Shown here: positions 43,671-52,353 of the stretch, one piece after another
How positions within the stretch are numbered: the stretch's first letter is position 1
Layout of the letters: every line of letters starts with the position of its first letter
Source of the DNA: Alistipes sp.
Lineage (GTDB): Bacteria > Bacteroidota > Bacteroidia > Bacteroidales > Rikenellaceae
Direction: 5' to 3'
NCBI GenBank assembly: GCA_017546725.1
Contig: JAFYRX010000004.1
Coordinates: 62,001-126,000 of the forward strand
Length of the DNA stretch: 64,000 nt
Program-made: the position numbers and the translations under genes
The notes under the pieces: generated by a model
The model's input: the letters and a program-made list of their open reading frames with translations, nothing else
What the model was told of the DNA's origin: nothing
The model's database searches: none

Positions 43671-45614
43671 ATGGAACAACAGAAACAAAACGTATCTCTT
43701 CCCGACAACGCCTATCGCGAATTGAAGGCGGGCGAAGAGTACAAACCTCTAATGTCGGCAGAATCTACACCTGCCGAAGTTACACCCTATTCGGTTACGA
43801 TGGGTATTTTGATGGCCATCATCTTCTCGGCGGCTGCTGCATTCCTCGGACTGAAAGTTGGTCAGGTGTTCGAGGCGGCTATCCCTATCGCCATCATTGC
43901 TGTAGGTATGGGCACTGCGCTGGGTAAGAAGAATATGCTCGGACAAAACGTAATCATTCAGTCAATCGGAGCATCATCAGGCGTAATCGTTGCTGGTGCA
44001 ATCTTTACGTTGCCCGCATTGTACATTCTAGGACTTGAGGCTGAATTTTATCAAATTTTTCTATCTTCTTTGCTTGGAGGTGTGCTGGGTATTGTATTGC
44101 TTATCCCATTTAGAAAATATTTCGTCAAGGAGATGCACGGCAAATACCCATTCCCCGAGGCCACTGCCACTACCGAGGTGTTGGTATCAGGTGAGAAGGG
44201 CGGTAATCAGGCCAAATTGTTGGCTGTAGCAGGTTTAGTCGGCGGTTTGTATGACTTTGCCGTGAGCACATTTGGCGCGTGGACCGAGGTCGTTTCGACT
44301 CGCATCAGCGCATTCGGTACAATGTGTGCAGATAAGTTCAAGGTTGTATTCTCGCTCAATACAGGCGCAGCCGTTTTGGGTTTGGGTTACATCATCGGAC
44401 TTAAGTATGCAGTTATCATCACCGCAGGTTCGTGCCTCGTTTGGTTCTTGATTGTACCTTTGATTGGCTCAATCGCACCCGATGCTGCAGCACTTACACC
44501 TGAGAGCATCTTTACAGACTATGGCCGTCCCATCGGTATCGGAGGTATCGCTATGGCTGGTCTTATCGGCATCATTCGTCAGGCTGGCATCATTCGCCAG
44601 GCTGTAGGCTTAGCCGTTAGCGAACTCTCTTCAAAGAAGGGTGGCGCGGCTATCGCAACAGAGCGTACACAACGCGATTTGTCGATGAAACTCATCCTCT
44701 CGGTATTGATTGCCGCACTTATCACAACTTGGGTATTCTTCCAGTTTGGTTTGCTCGGTAATATTATGCAGAGCGTAGTTGCATTGCTTATCGTATTCGT
44801 TATTGCATTCTTGTTTACAACCGTAGCGGCTAACGCTATTGCAATTGTGGGTACAAACCCTGTATCGGGTATGACTCTGATGACATTGATTTTAAGTTCG
44901 TTGGTATTGGTTAGCATTGGTCTTAACGGCAATGAGGGTATGACTGCTGCGTTGATTATCGGTGGCGTTGTATGTACAGCATTATCAATGGCAGGCGGTT
45001 TCATTACCGACCTTAAGATTGGTTATTGGCTCGGTACAACACCCAAGAAGCAGGAGGGTTGGAAATTCCTCGGTACATTTGTATCGGCTGCTACCGTAGC
45101 GGGTGTAATGCTCGTATTGAACGACACTTACGGCTTCACAGGCGAGAACGCACTCGTTGCTCCGCAGGCAAACGCTATGGCTGCCGTTATCCAGCCATTG
45201 ATGACAGGTGGCTCAACACCTTGGATTCTCTACTTTATGGGCGCAGCATTAGCACTTGTTTTGACTGCTATTGGAGTACCCGCATTGGCATTCTCACTCG
45301 GTATGTTTATTCCGATGTATTTGAATGCACCACTTGTAGTAGGTGGTTTGATTGCCTGGTTTGTATCGAATCGTTCAAAGGATGAGGCACTCAACAAGGC
45401 TCGCTTCGACAGAGGTACACTTATTGCATCGGGCTTCATCGCTGGTGGTGCTTTGATGGGCGTAATTTCAGCCGTATTGAAGTTTGTAGGCGTCGAGTGG
45501 TTTATGAGCGATTGGGCCGCATCAAAGGGCGCCGAGTGGTTAGGTCTGGTGATGTACATCGTGCTCATTATCTATATGGCTTGGCATACAATGAAGGCTA
45601 AAAAGGAGGAGTAA
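43671..45614 (+). CDS. OPT-family oligopeptide transporter
   Basis: Inner-membrane importer of 647 residues with about sixteen helices. SVTMGILMAIIFSAAAAFLG, LKVGQVFEAAIPIAIIAVGM, KYPFPEATATTEVLVSGEKG and NAIAIVGTNPVSGMTLMTLI are typical of bacterial OPT proteins, which take up short peptides with protons. The next gene, 49 bp on, encodes tripeptidase PepT, so uptake and cleavage are probably linked. A palindrome lies just after its stop. Confidence 0.93.
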   Translation: MEQQKQNVSLPDNAYRELKAGEEYKPLMSAESTPAEVTPYSVTMGILMAIIFSAAAAFLGLKVGQVFEAAIPIAIIAVGMGTALGKKNMLGQNVIIQSIGASSGVIVAGAIFTLPALYILGLEAEFYQIFLSSLLGGVLGIVLLIPFRKYFVKEMHGKYPFPEATATTEVLVSGEKGGNQAKLLAVAGLVGGLYDFAVSTFGAWTEVVSTRISAFGTMCADKFKVVFSLNTGAAVLGLGYIIGLKYAVIITAGSCLVWFLIVPLIGSIAPDAAALTPESIFTDYGRPIGIGGIAMAGLIGIIRQAGIIRQAVGLAVSELSSKKGGAAIATERTQRDLSMKLILSVLIAALITTWVFFQFGLLGNIMQSVVALLIVFVIAFLFTTVAANAIAIVGTNPVSGMTLMTLILSSLVLVSIGLNGNEGMTAALIIGGVVCTALSMAGGFITDLKIGYWLGTTPKKQEGWKFLGTFVSAATVAGVMLVLNDTYGFTGENALVAPQANAMAAVIQPLMTGGSTPWILYFMGAALALVLTAIGVPALAFSLGMFIPMYLNAPLVVGGLIAWFVSNRSKDEALNKARFDRGTLIASGFIAGGALMGVISAVLKFVGVEWFMSDWAASKGAEWLGLVMYIVLIIYMAWHTMKAKKEE

Positions 45615-45620
45615 CCCTAC

Positions 45621-45637
45621 TTAAAGTGATACTTTAA
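45621..45637. repeat. Palindrome TTAAAGT-GAT-ACTTTAA, copy 1
   Basis: Seven-bp arms around a 3-nt centre, 6 bp after the OPT stop and 27 bp before pepT. A near copy with TAAAGT/ACTTTA arms lies at 46888-46902 at a matching place. Confidence 0.55.
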
Positions 45638-45663
45638 TCAAACAATAATAAAACGTTGAAAAT

Positions 45664-46881
45664 ATGGAATTAAAAGATAGATTTTTGAAATACGTTTCAT
45701 TCGACACACAGTCTGACGAAGAGAGCACAACATTCCCTTCGAGCGACAAGCAACTCGTGCTGCTGAACTACTTGGCTGACGAGATGCGCACACTCGGTTT
45801 GACTGACGTGACCGTAGATAAATATGGTTATGCAATGGGCACAATTCCCGCATCGGAAGGCTACGAAAATGCACCCGTTATTGGTTTCATTGCTCACGTC
45901 GATACATCGCCAGATATGAGCGGCAAGGATGTTAAGCCTCACGTTATCGAGGAGTACGACGGTGGTGATATCCGACTTAATGCAACGCTTGAGATGAAGG
46001 TGTCTAATTTCCCCGAACTCAAGAACTTCATCGGTCACACATTGATTCACACCGATGGCACTACCCTGCTCGGTGCTGACGACAAGGCTGGCTGTGCCGA
46101 GATTATGACAGCAGCCGAGTACTTGATGTCACACCCCGAGATTAAGCACGGCAAGATTCGTATTGGATTCACTCCAGATGAGGAGATTGGTCGTGGTGTA
46201 GATTACTTCGATGTGAAGGCTTTCGGTGCTGACTTTGCATATACAATGGATGGTAGCGCAGAGGGCGAGTTGGAGTACGAGAACTTCAATGCTGCAGCCG
46301 CTACTATTGAGATTCAGGGCTGTAATGTACACCCTGGCTACGCAAAGGGCAAGATGATTAATGCTATCCAGGTGGCTTGTGAGTTGAACGCATTGTTACC
46401 CACCGTTGAGCGTCCCGAACATACAGAAGGTTACGAAGGCTTCTACCACTGCGTAGGCTTCAACGGCACGGTGGAGAACGCCAAGATTTCATATATTATA
46501 CGCGACCACTGCAGCGAGAAGTTCGAGCAGAAGAAGGTATATATGTGGAGTTGCGTCGATTTGTTGCAGAAGCGTTATGGCGAGGGCGTGTTGAAACTTA
46601 CACTCAAAGACCAATACTTCAACATGCGCAAGATGGTTGAGCCACATCCGCAGGTGATTGATAAGGCTATGGAGGCTATGCGTATGGCCGAAGTCGAGCC
46701 CGTAGTAAAGCCTATTCGTGGAGGTACAGATGGCGCACGTCTGTCGTTTATGGGATTACCCTGCCCCAACATCTTTGCTGGCGGTATGAATTTCCACGGC
46801 AAGTTTGAGTATTGCTCGCTCAACACTATGCAGAAGGCTACGCAGGTGATTATCAATCTGGCACAGTTGTGGGCAAAATAA
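45664..46881 (+). CDS. pepT: Peptidase T (tripeptidase)
   Basis: Cytosolic zinc aminotripeptidase of the M20 family, 405 residues. Metal-binding and catalytic motifs: FIAHVDTSPDMSG (His and Asp), TTLLGADDKAGCAEIMTAAE (bridging Asp and neighbours), FTPDEEIGRGVDYFD (catalytic Glu-Glu) and YTMDGSAEGELEYENFNAAA (Asp). VVKPIRGGTDGARLSFMGLP closes the site. It follows the OPT transporter, giving an uptake-and-cleavage pair. Confidence 0.97.
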   Translation: MELKDRFLKYVSFDTQSDEESTTFPSSDKQLVLLNYLADEMRTLGLTDVTVDKYGYAMGTIPASEGYENAPVIGFIAHVDTSPDMSGKDVKPHVIEEYDGGDIRLNATLEMKVSNFPELKNFIGHTLIHTDGTTLLGADDKAGCAEIMTAAEYLMSHPEIKHGKIRIGFTPDEEIGRGVDYFDVKAFGADFAYTMDGSAEGELEYENFNAAAATIEIQGCNVHPGYAKGKMINAIQVACELNALLPTVERPEHTEGYEGFYHCVGFNGTVENAKISYIIRDHCSEKFEQKKVYMWSCVDLLQKRYGEGVLKLTLKDQYFNMRKMVEPHPQVIDKAMEAMRMAEVEPVVKPIRGGTDGARLSFMGLPCPNIFAGGMNFHGKFEYCSLNTMQKATQVIINLAQLWAK

Positions 46882-46887
46882 TTGACA

Positions 46888-46902
46888 TAAAGTAACACTT
46901 TA
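46888..46902. repeat. Palindrome TAAAGT-AAC-ACTTTA, copy 2
   Basis: Six-bp arms around a 3-nt centre, 6 bp after the pepT stop and 25 bp before the flavin reductase gene. Arms match copy 1 (45621-45637), only the centre differs. Confidence 0.55.
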
Positions 46903-46927
46903 GATAAAGCATTATAAACAAAAGAAT

Positions 46928-47440
46928 ATGACCGACTTCAAAGAGATTAATCCGTCGGAAATTAGTGATAATTTCATAAAACTCATCGGCTCGGATTGGA
47001 TGCTCATAACAGCGGGCGACCACGTCCACCAGAACTGTATGACGGCATCTTGGGGCGGCGTAGGTGCAATGTGGAACTACCCCGTTGCTGTAGCAGTTAT
47101 TCGTCCGCAACGATACACCTTTGAGTTCACCGAGCAACAGGAGTTGATGACTCTATCGTTCTTGGGAGAAGAGCATCGCAAGGCACTCACCTACTGCGGT
47201 ACACACTCGGGACGTGACGAGGACAAGATTGCCAATGCAGGATTATCGGTAGCCTTCACCGAGAGCGACACTCCCGCCATTGCACAGGCGAGACTCGTCT
47301 TGGAGTGCAAGAAGTTGTACGTTGCCGACCTCAAGGCCGAGAACTTCCTCGACAAAGCAATTATCGAGCGTTGGTACCCCGAGAAGGATTTTCACAGAGC
47401 ATACGTAATGCAAATTCTAAAGGCATATATTAAGGAGTAA
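46928..47440 (+). CDS. Flavin reductase-like FMN-binding split-barrel protein
   Basis: Cytosolic protein of 170 residues of the flavin reductase-like split-barrel family. DWMLITAGDHVHQNCMTASW, GGVGAMWNYPVAVAVIRPQR and FTEQQELMTLSFLGEEHRKA match the family; the T-A-S-W motif contacts the flavin. It may reduce FMN or a flavin-linked acceptor in anaerobes. It is 6 bp before nadE, an NAD-forming enzyme, so the pair is likely one unit; whether this reflects a link between NAD(P)H supply and flavin reduction is open. Confidence 0.88.
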   Translation: MTDFKEINPSEISDNFIKLIGSDWMLITAGDHVHQNCMTASWGGVGAMWNYPVAVAVIRPQRYTFEFTEQQELMTLSFLGEEHRKALTYCGTHSGRDEDKIANAGLSVAFTESDTPAIAQARLVLECKKLYVADLKAENFLDKAIIERWYPEKDFHRAYVMQILKAYIKE

Positions 47441-47446
47441 CCCAAA

Positions 47447-49366
47447 ATGAGACAATACGGATATATAAAGGTTGCAGCGGCCATTCCGCACGTCAAAGTA
47501 GCCGATTGTGTATACAATGCAGAGCGCATCATTGCGTTGATCAAGCAGGCGGCAGAGCGAGATATAAGCGTCGTGGTTTTCCCCGAACTCTCGATTACAT
47601 CCTGCTCGTGTGGCGACTTGTATCGCCAGGCAACGCTTCTGCGCAAAGCAGAGAATGCGCTTGAGCAGATAGCCGAGGCTACAGAATATCTGCAGACGAT
47701 AGCAATCGTCGGTCTACCCGTTGCTATTAACGATTCGTTATATGATTGCGCCGCAGTAGTAGCACACGGAGGTGTATTGGGACTTGTACCAAAATCACAT
47801 ATTCCCGCTTCAGGGGCGATGAATGACGTGCGATGGTTTGCATCGGGTGCAGAGTTAGATACAACAGGTATTGTGCTTGCTGGAGACTTTGTGATAGCAG
47901 ACAGAAATACGTTGTTCGAAGTCAATGACATACGTTTTGGCATCGAGATTGGCGAGGATTTGTGGAGTCCAAATCCACCATCGACTGACAAGGCTTTGGG
48001 TGGCGCACAAATCATATTCAACCTCGCTGCCTCAGCCGAGAGTGTCGGCTCGCGCACCTATGTAGAACAACTTGTGAGTCAGCAGTCTGCTCGCACGCAC
48101 GCTGCATATGTACTTACGTCTGCAGGATTTGGAGAATCGTCTGCCGATGCCATATACGCTGGTAATGCTATTATAGCAGAGAACGGAACGATTTTGGCCA
48201 CTAACAAACGCTTTGAACTCGACGAGCAGTTGATAGTTGCCGATGTCGACGTTGAATTACTCGACAATGAACGCTTGCGCGACAACATCTTCAAGATTGA
48301 GGAGTGCTGCAATCAGTACAAAACAATGGGTATAGAGTTGAAGCAGGAGCAAGAGCCTCAATTCGACCGCTACGTTGAGCCTATGCCTTTTGTACCACAA
48401 GCGGATTGCAACCAGCGTTGTGAGGAGATTTTCACCATACAGACTTTGGGTCTGGCAAAGCGCCTAAAACATACCTTCTGCAAAAGTGCCGTGATAGGCA
48501 TTTCGGGCGGATTGGATTCGACATTGGCTCTGTTGGTTACAGTTAAGACGTTCGATATGTTGGGCCTCGACCGCAAAGGTATCATAGGTATCACGATGCC
48601 TGGATTCGGCACTACAGACAGAACATATAACAATGCACTAACACTTATCAAGGAGTTGGAGGTAACTTTGCGCGAGATACCCATTGCAGCAGCGTGCCGT
48701 CAACATTTTGCCGACATAGGTCTACCTGAAGACGACCGCTCGGTAACGTACGAAAACTCTCAAGCCCGTGAGCGCACGCAGATATTGATGGATGTGGCTA
48801 ATATGACGGGCGGTATGGTCGTAGGCACAGGTGATTTGAGTGAGTTAGCGTTGGGTTGGGCTACTTTTAACGGCGACCAGATGTCAATGTATGGCGTAAA
48901 TAGCGATATTCCCAAGACTTTGGTGCGACACCTGGTGTTGTGGGCTGCACGAAACGAGAGCAACGACAAAGTTCGTCAGGCTTTGGAGGATGTGGTAGCG
49001 ACACCCGTCAGCCCCGAACTCTTACCCGCCAACGAGCAGGGTGAGATTGCACAAAAGACCGAAGATTTAGTCGGTCCTTACGAACTGCACGATTTCATAC
49101 TCTACAACTTTATCCGTCGAGGTTTTTCACCTGCCAAGATACTATTTTTGGCAAAAAAGGCGTTTGATGGTAAATACGACAAAGAGACAATCATCAAATG
49201 GATAAAGACATTCTTCCGCCGTTTCTTTATGCAGCAATTCAAGCGTTCTGCCCTACCCGACGGCCCAAAGGTTGGCAGTGTTTCGCTCTCATCACATAGT
49301 GATTGGCGAATGGTAGCAGATGCTTCGGCTGCAATATGGATGGAGGAGTGCGAAAATTTGAGATAA
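47447..49366 (+). CDS. nadE: Glutamine-dependent NAD+ synthetase
   Basis: Two-domain cytosolic enzyme of 639 residues. The N-terminal nitrilase-fold glutaminase has Glu in VVFPELSITSCSCGDLY, Lys in LGLVPKSHIP, and the glutaminase region RFGIEIGEDLWSP, where the usual nucleophile Cys position (EICEDLW) reads IGEDLW, a Gly in place of Cys. The C-terminal synthetase domain has the ATP loop SGGLDSTLALLV and the NAD-binding region GTGDLSELALGWATFNGDQM. If the Cys is truly absent, the enzyme may use ammonia rather than glutamine. Domain order and length are otherwise normal. Confidence 0.93.
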   Translation: MRQYGYIKVAAAIPHVKVADCVYNAERIIALIKQAAERDISVVVFPELSITSCSCGDLYRQATLLRKAENALEQIAEATEYLQTIAIVGLPVAINDSLYDCAAVVAHGGVLGLVPKSHIPASGAMNDVRWFASGAELDTTGIVLAGDFVIADRNTLFEVNDIRFGIEIGEDLWSPNPPSTDKALGGAQIIFNLAASAESVGSRTYVEQLVSQQSARTHAAYVLTSAGFGESSADAIYAGNAIIAENGTILATNKRFELDEQLIVADVDVELLDNERLRDNIFKIEECCNQYKTMGIELKQEQEPQFDRYVEPMPFVPQADCNQRCEEIFTIQTLGLAKRLKHTFCKSAVIGISGGLDSTLALLVTVKTFDMLGLDRKGIIGITMPGFGTTDRTYNNALTLIKELEVTLREIPIAAACRQHFADIGLPEDDRSVTYENSQARERTQILMDVANMTGGMVVGTGDLSELALGWATFNGDQMSMYGVNSDIPKTLVRHLVLWAARNESNDKVRQALEDVVATPVSPELLPANEQGEIAQKTEDLVGPYELHDFILYNFIRRGFSPAKILFLAKKAFDGKYDKETIIKWIKTFFRRFFMQQFKRSALPDGPKVGSVSLSSHSDWRMVADASAAIWMEECENLR

Positions 49367-49388
49367 ACAACAAAAAAAATAAACAGTT

Positions 49389-49991
49389 ATGAAGAAATCA
49401 TTATTATTGGTATTTGCCATTGTGACAATGGGATGCATCGACGCTTCAGCACAGAATTGGTTGGACGCTCTCAAGGGTGTAGCAACAAGCGCAATCGATA
49501 AGGCAACAGGCGGCAAATTGACCGAGAAGGCGATTATTGGAACGTGGAAATATTCACAACCTGCCGTAAAACTTACATCATCAAAGAATGCACTGTCGGA
49601 TGTTGCTGGCTCGGCTGCATCATCAACAATTCAGTCAAAGATTAAACCTTACTACGAGAAGGTAGGTATCAAGCCAGGCGCTTGCACATTTGTATTCAAG
49701 GAGGATGGCACATTCTCGTCAACATTTGGCCAGCGCACATCAACGGGCAAGTACACATACGATGCAAAAACCAATCAGATATCGCTGAAATATGACAGTG
49801 GTCTGCTCAACACCAAAGCCATAACAGCATACGCATATATGAATGGTGCAAATTTGCAGTTGGGTTTTGCTATGGACAAATTGATTAACATCCTCACCAC
49901 ACTTGGTTCAAACGTACAATCGTTGTCTACAATTACAGCATTATTGGAGCAGTATGATGGCGTGAAGATTGGTTTTGAATTTTCGAAATAA
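49389..49991 (+). CDS. Exported DUF4923 lipocalin-like protein, copy 1
   Basis: Secreted protein of 200 residues, signal MKKSLLLVFAIVTMGCIDASAQ. The mature part has a glycine-bounded amphipathic helix (GVATSAIDKATGGKL) and then a beta-rich domain starting at IIGTWKYSQPAVKLTSSK, with FVFKEDGTFSSTFGQR and a QLGFAMDKLINIL tail, matching DUF4923. Role unknown, possibly lipid or ligand binding. It is followed 9 bp on by a paralogue, so the pair arose by tandem duplication. Confidence 0.85.
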   Translation: MKKSLLLVFAIVTMGCIDASAQNWLDALKGVATSAIDKATGGKLTEKAIIGTWKYSQPAVKLTSSKNALSDVAGSAASSTIQSKIKPYYEKVGIKPGACTFVFKEDGTFSSTFGQRTSTGKYTYDAKTNQISLKYDSGLLNTKAITAYAYMNGANLQLGFAMDKLINILTTLGSNVQSLSTITALLEQYDGVKIGFEFSK

Positions 49992-50000
49992 CCCAATAAG

Positions 50001-50618
50001 ATGAAAAAGACACTATACGTTTTAATATTTGCAGTGGCAACATTCGGAGCAACAAACTCTTCTGCCCAGACGCTTGAAGGCTTGTTTAATAGTTTGAGCA
50101 AGATGTTTCTATCATCAGAGCCTGCAGAGGAGAAAACAACTGCAAAGGCCGAATACCCTACTGAAAAGGAGATTACTGGCAAATGGACCTATCAGGAGAT
50201 GGTTATGGAATATACGGGCAATAGCACATTGGCATCGCTTGCCGTATCATCAGCCGCTTCTCAATTACCTGCGTTAGCCTCAAAGGTAGGAATAACAGGC
50301 AAAGAGTATGTTCGCATTAAGAGTGACGGCACAATGTTGTTCGTTGGTGGAGACAGCAAAATAGAGGCCAAATACACTTATGTTCAACCTACGGGCAAAA
50401 TCATCGTATCTGTCGTTCACAAAGGCCAGACAATAACACTCACAGGCTCTGTCACAAAGGCGAATGGAGGTTTGAAAGTTTTGTTCAACGCCAAAGAGGT
50501 TGTCGCCAAAGCCGAGTTAGTGTCATCTAAATTCAAGGAGAACACCACCTTTGCTATGCTCAAGGGCTTGGTTGACAGTTACCCAGGCATAATGGGCGGT
50601 GCCATCTTCAAGAAGTAA
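50001..50618 (+). CDS. Exported DUF4923 lipocalin-like protein, copy 2
   Basis: Secreted protein of 205 residues, signal MKKTLYVLIFAVATFGATNSSAQ. Core wording EITGKWTYQEMVMEYTGNST and VRIKSDGTMLFVGGDSKIEA aligns with the neighbour at 49389 but the sequences have diverged strongly. The final FAMLKGLVDSYPGIMGGAIF parallels the C-terminus of copy 1. Function unknown; next gene is a GH20 hexosaminidase 30 bp on. Confidence 0.83.
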   Translation: MKKTLYVLIFAVATFGATNSSAQTLEGLFNSLSKMFLSSEPAEEKTTAKAEYPTEKEITGKWTYQEMVMEYTGNSTLASLAVSSAASQLPALASKVGITGKEYVRIKSDGTMLFVGGDSKIEAKYTYVQPTGKIIVSVVHKGQTITLTGSVTKANGGLKVLFNAKEVVAKAELVSSKFKENTTFAMLKGLVDSYPGIMGGAIFKK

Positions 50619-50648
50619 GCATAATAACACAGATAAGAGTCTGTAAGA

Positions 50649-52277
50649 ATGAGAGTAAAAAGTTTTATTTTATCACTAATAGGTTGCGTTGTAGCCACTA
50701 TGGTCTCTGCGCAACCTTTTTCGCTTATTCCACTACCGCAGAGCGTTATCAAGAGCGAAGGCGAATTTGTATTTGGGCAGAAATTGACAGCACAAATAAC
50801 ACCGCAGGCAAAAGAGGTTTTCGAGTTGTTTGCAGAAGATTTTTACAAGGCTACTGATATTAAAATCAAGCCAATACAAAAATCGTCTAAAGCACAACTT
50901 GAACTAAATCTCATACCATCATTACCCGCTGAAGGCTATCGTCTAAAGGTTACAAACGAAAAAATCGCAATCTCGGCTTCACAGCCAGCAGGATTTTTTT
51001 ACGCTCTGCAGACACTTAAACAACTTTTGCCCCGCAGTGTGATGGCAGGTATTGCAGACCCAGCAATTAGACAATGGAGTATTCCTTGCGTTGAGATTAA
51101 GGATGCACCCCGATTTGCGTGGCGTGGATTTATGCTTGACGAAGGCCGTCACTTCTTTGGCAAGGAGGCTGTAAAGCGAGTGATTGACGTGATGGCAACG
51201 TACAAGATGAATCGTTTTCATTGGCACTTGACGGAGGACCAAGGATGGCGCATAGAGATAAAGAAGTATCCTAAACTGACCGAAGTAGGTGCTTGGCGCG
51301 AGAGCAAAGGTTTGGGCTATGGCAACGTCAACCCCGACAGTGAGCAGTACGGCGGGTTCTATACTCAAAAGGATATTAAGGATATTGTAGAGTACGCCAA
51401 AGCGCGATTCATCGAGATTGTGCCCGAGGTCGATATTCCTGGCCACTCACAGGCTGCGATTGCTGCATATCCCGAGATATTGGCTTGCGACCCCGAAAAC
51501 AAACACGAAGTATGGTTATGGCAAGGCGTTTCGACTGATGTTATAAATGTAGCTAATCCACAGGCAGTACAGTTTGCGAAGGATGTGATTGACGAATTGA
51601 CCGAGATATTCCCATTTGGTTATATACACTTGGGTGGCGACGAGTGCCCCGTAAACAAATGGCGCGAAAATGAGCAGTGCAAGGCTCGCTTGGCTGCTAT
51701 TGGCTCGCAGAACTACCGCGACCTGCAGATTGATTTCTACAAGCAACTACACGACCACATAGCACAAAAACCAGCAGCGAAACAGCGCAAACTAATTTTC
51801 TGGAACGAGATTCTGCACGGCAACACATCAATTTTACCGAATGATATTACCGTTATGGCGTGGGTTGGAGCAAATCAGGCAGCAGTAGAGGCTGCAAAGC
51901 GTGGTATGACAACGATTCTTTCGCCTCAAATACCATACTACATCAATCGCAAACAATCCCCACTACCAACAGAGCCTATGTCGCAAGGTCGAGGCACTGA
52001 GACCGTAGAGGCTGTTTATAACTATATCCCGATGCAGGATGTACCCGCAGAGTTACAATCGAAATATTTGGGTGTACAAGCTAATTTCTGGACCGAATGG
52101 GTAGTTGAGGAGTCTGTATTGCAATACTTGATGTTACCTCGTTTGGCAGCCGTTGCCGAGGCAGGATGGACCGCACAGCAGAAACGCAATTACGAGGACT
52201 TCGTAAATCGCCTGCAAGCCGAAAAAGCGTATTACGAAAAGAGTGGATTAAACTACGGCAAACACGTTATAAAATAA
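50649..52277 (+). CDS. GH20 beta-N-acetylhexosaminidase (second copy)
   Basis: Exported exo-hexosaminidase of 542 residues (signal MRVKSFILSLIGCVVATMVSAQ). The catalytic pair is Asp331-Glu332 in YIHLGGDECPVNKW; FHWHLTEDQGWRIEIKKYP and LGVQANFWTEWVVEE are the other GH20 marks. It differs enough from the copy at 8661 to be an old paralogue, so the two may favour different linkages. Last in a plus-strand run with two DUF4923 genes, ending at a strong terminator. Confidence 0.95.
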   Translation: MRVKSFILSLIGCVVATMVSAQPFSLIPLPQSVIKSEGEFVFGQKLTAQITPQAKEVFELFAEDFYKATDIKIKPIQKSSKAQLELNLIPSLPAEGYRLKVTNEKIAISASQPAGFFYALQTLKQLLPRSVMAGIADPAIRQWSIPCVEIKDAPRFAWRGFMLDEGRHFFGKEAVKRVIDVMATYKMNRFHWHLTEDQGWRIEIKKYPKLTEVGAWRESKGLGYGNVNPDSEQYGGFYTQKDIKDIVEYAKARFIEIVPEVDIPGHSQAAIAAYPEILACDPENKHEVWLWQGVSTDVINVANPQAVQFAKDVIDELTEIFPFGYIHLGGDECPVNKWRENEQCKARLAAIGSQNYRDLQIDFYKQLHDHIAQKPAAKQRKLIFWNEILHGNTSILPNDITVMAWVGANQAAVEAAKRGMTTILSPQIPYYINRKQSPLPTEPMSQGRGTETVEAVYNYIPMQDVPAELQSKYLGVQANFWTEWVVEESVLQYLMLPRLAAVAEAGWTAQQKRNYEDFVNRLQAEKAYYEKSGLNYGKHVIK

Positions 52278-52300
52278 GCCACACGGAATAATACACAATA

Positions 52301-52335
52301 AAAATAGTCGCGCTGGTTTTGCGCGACTATTTTTA
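52301..52335. terminator. Bidirectional intrinsic terminator (GH20 / GH78)
   Basis: Perfect 13-bp stem AAAATAGTCGCGC (52301-52313) and GCGCGACTATTTT (52321-52333), flanked by A and T runs, between convergent genes. Confidence 0.9.
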
Positions 52336-52353
52336 TGTCATTGCAAATCCCAA

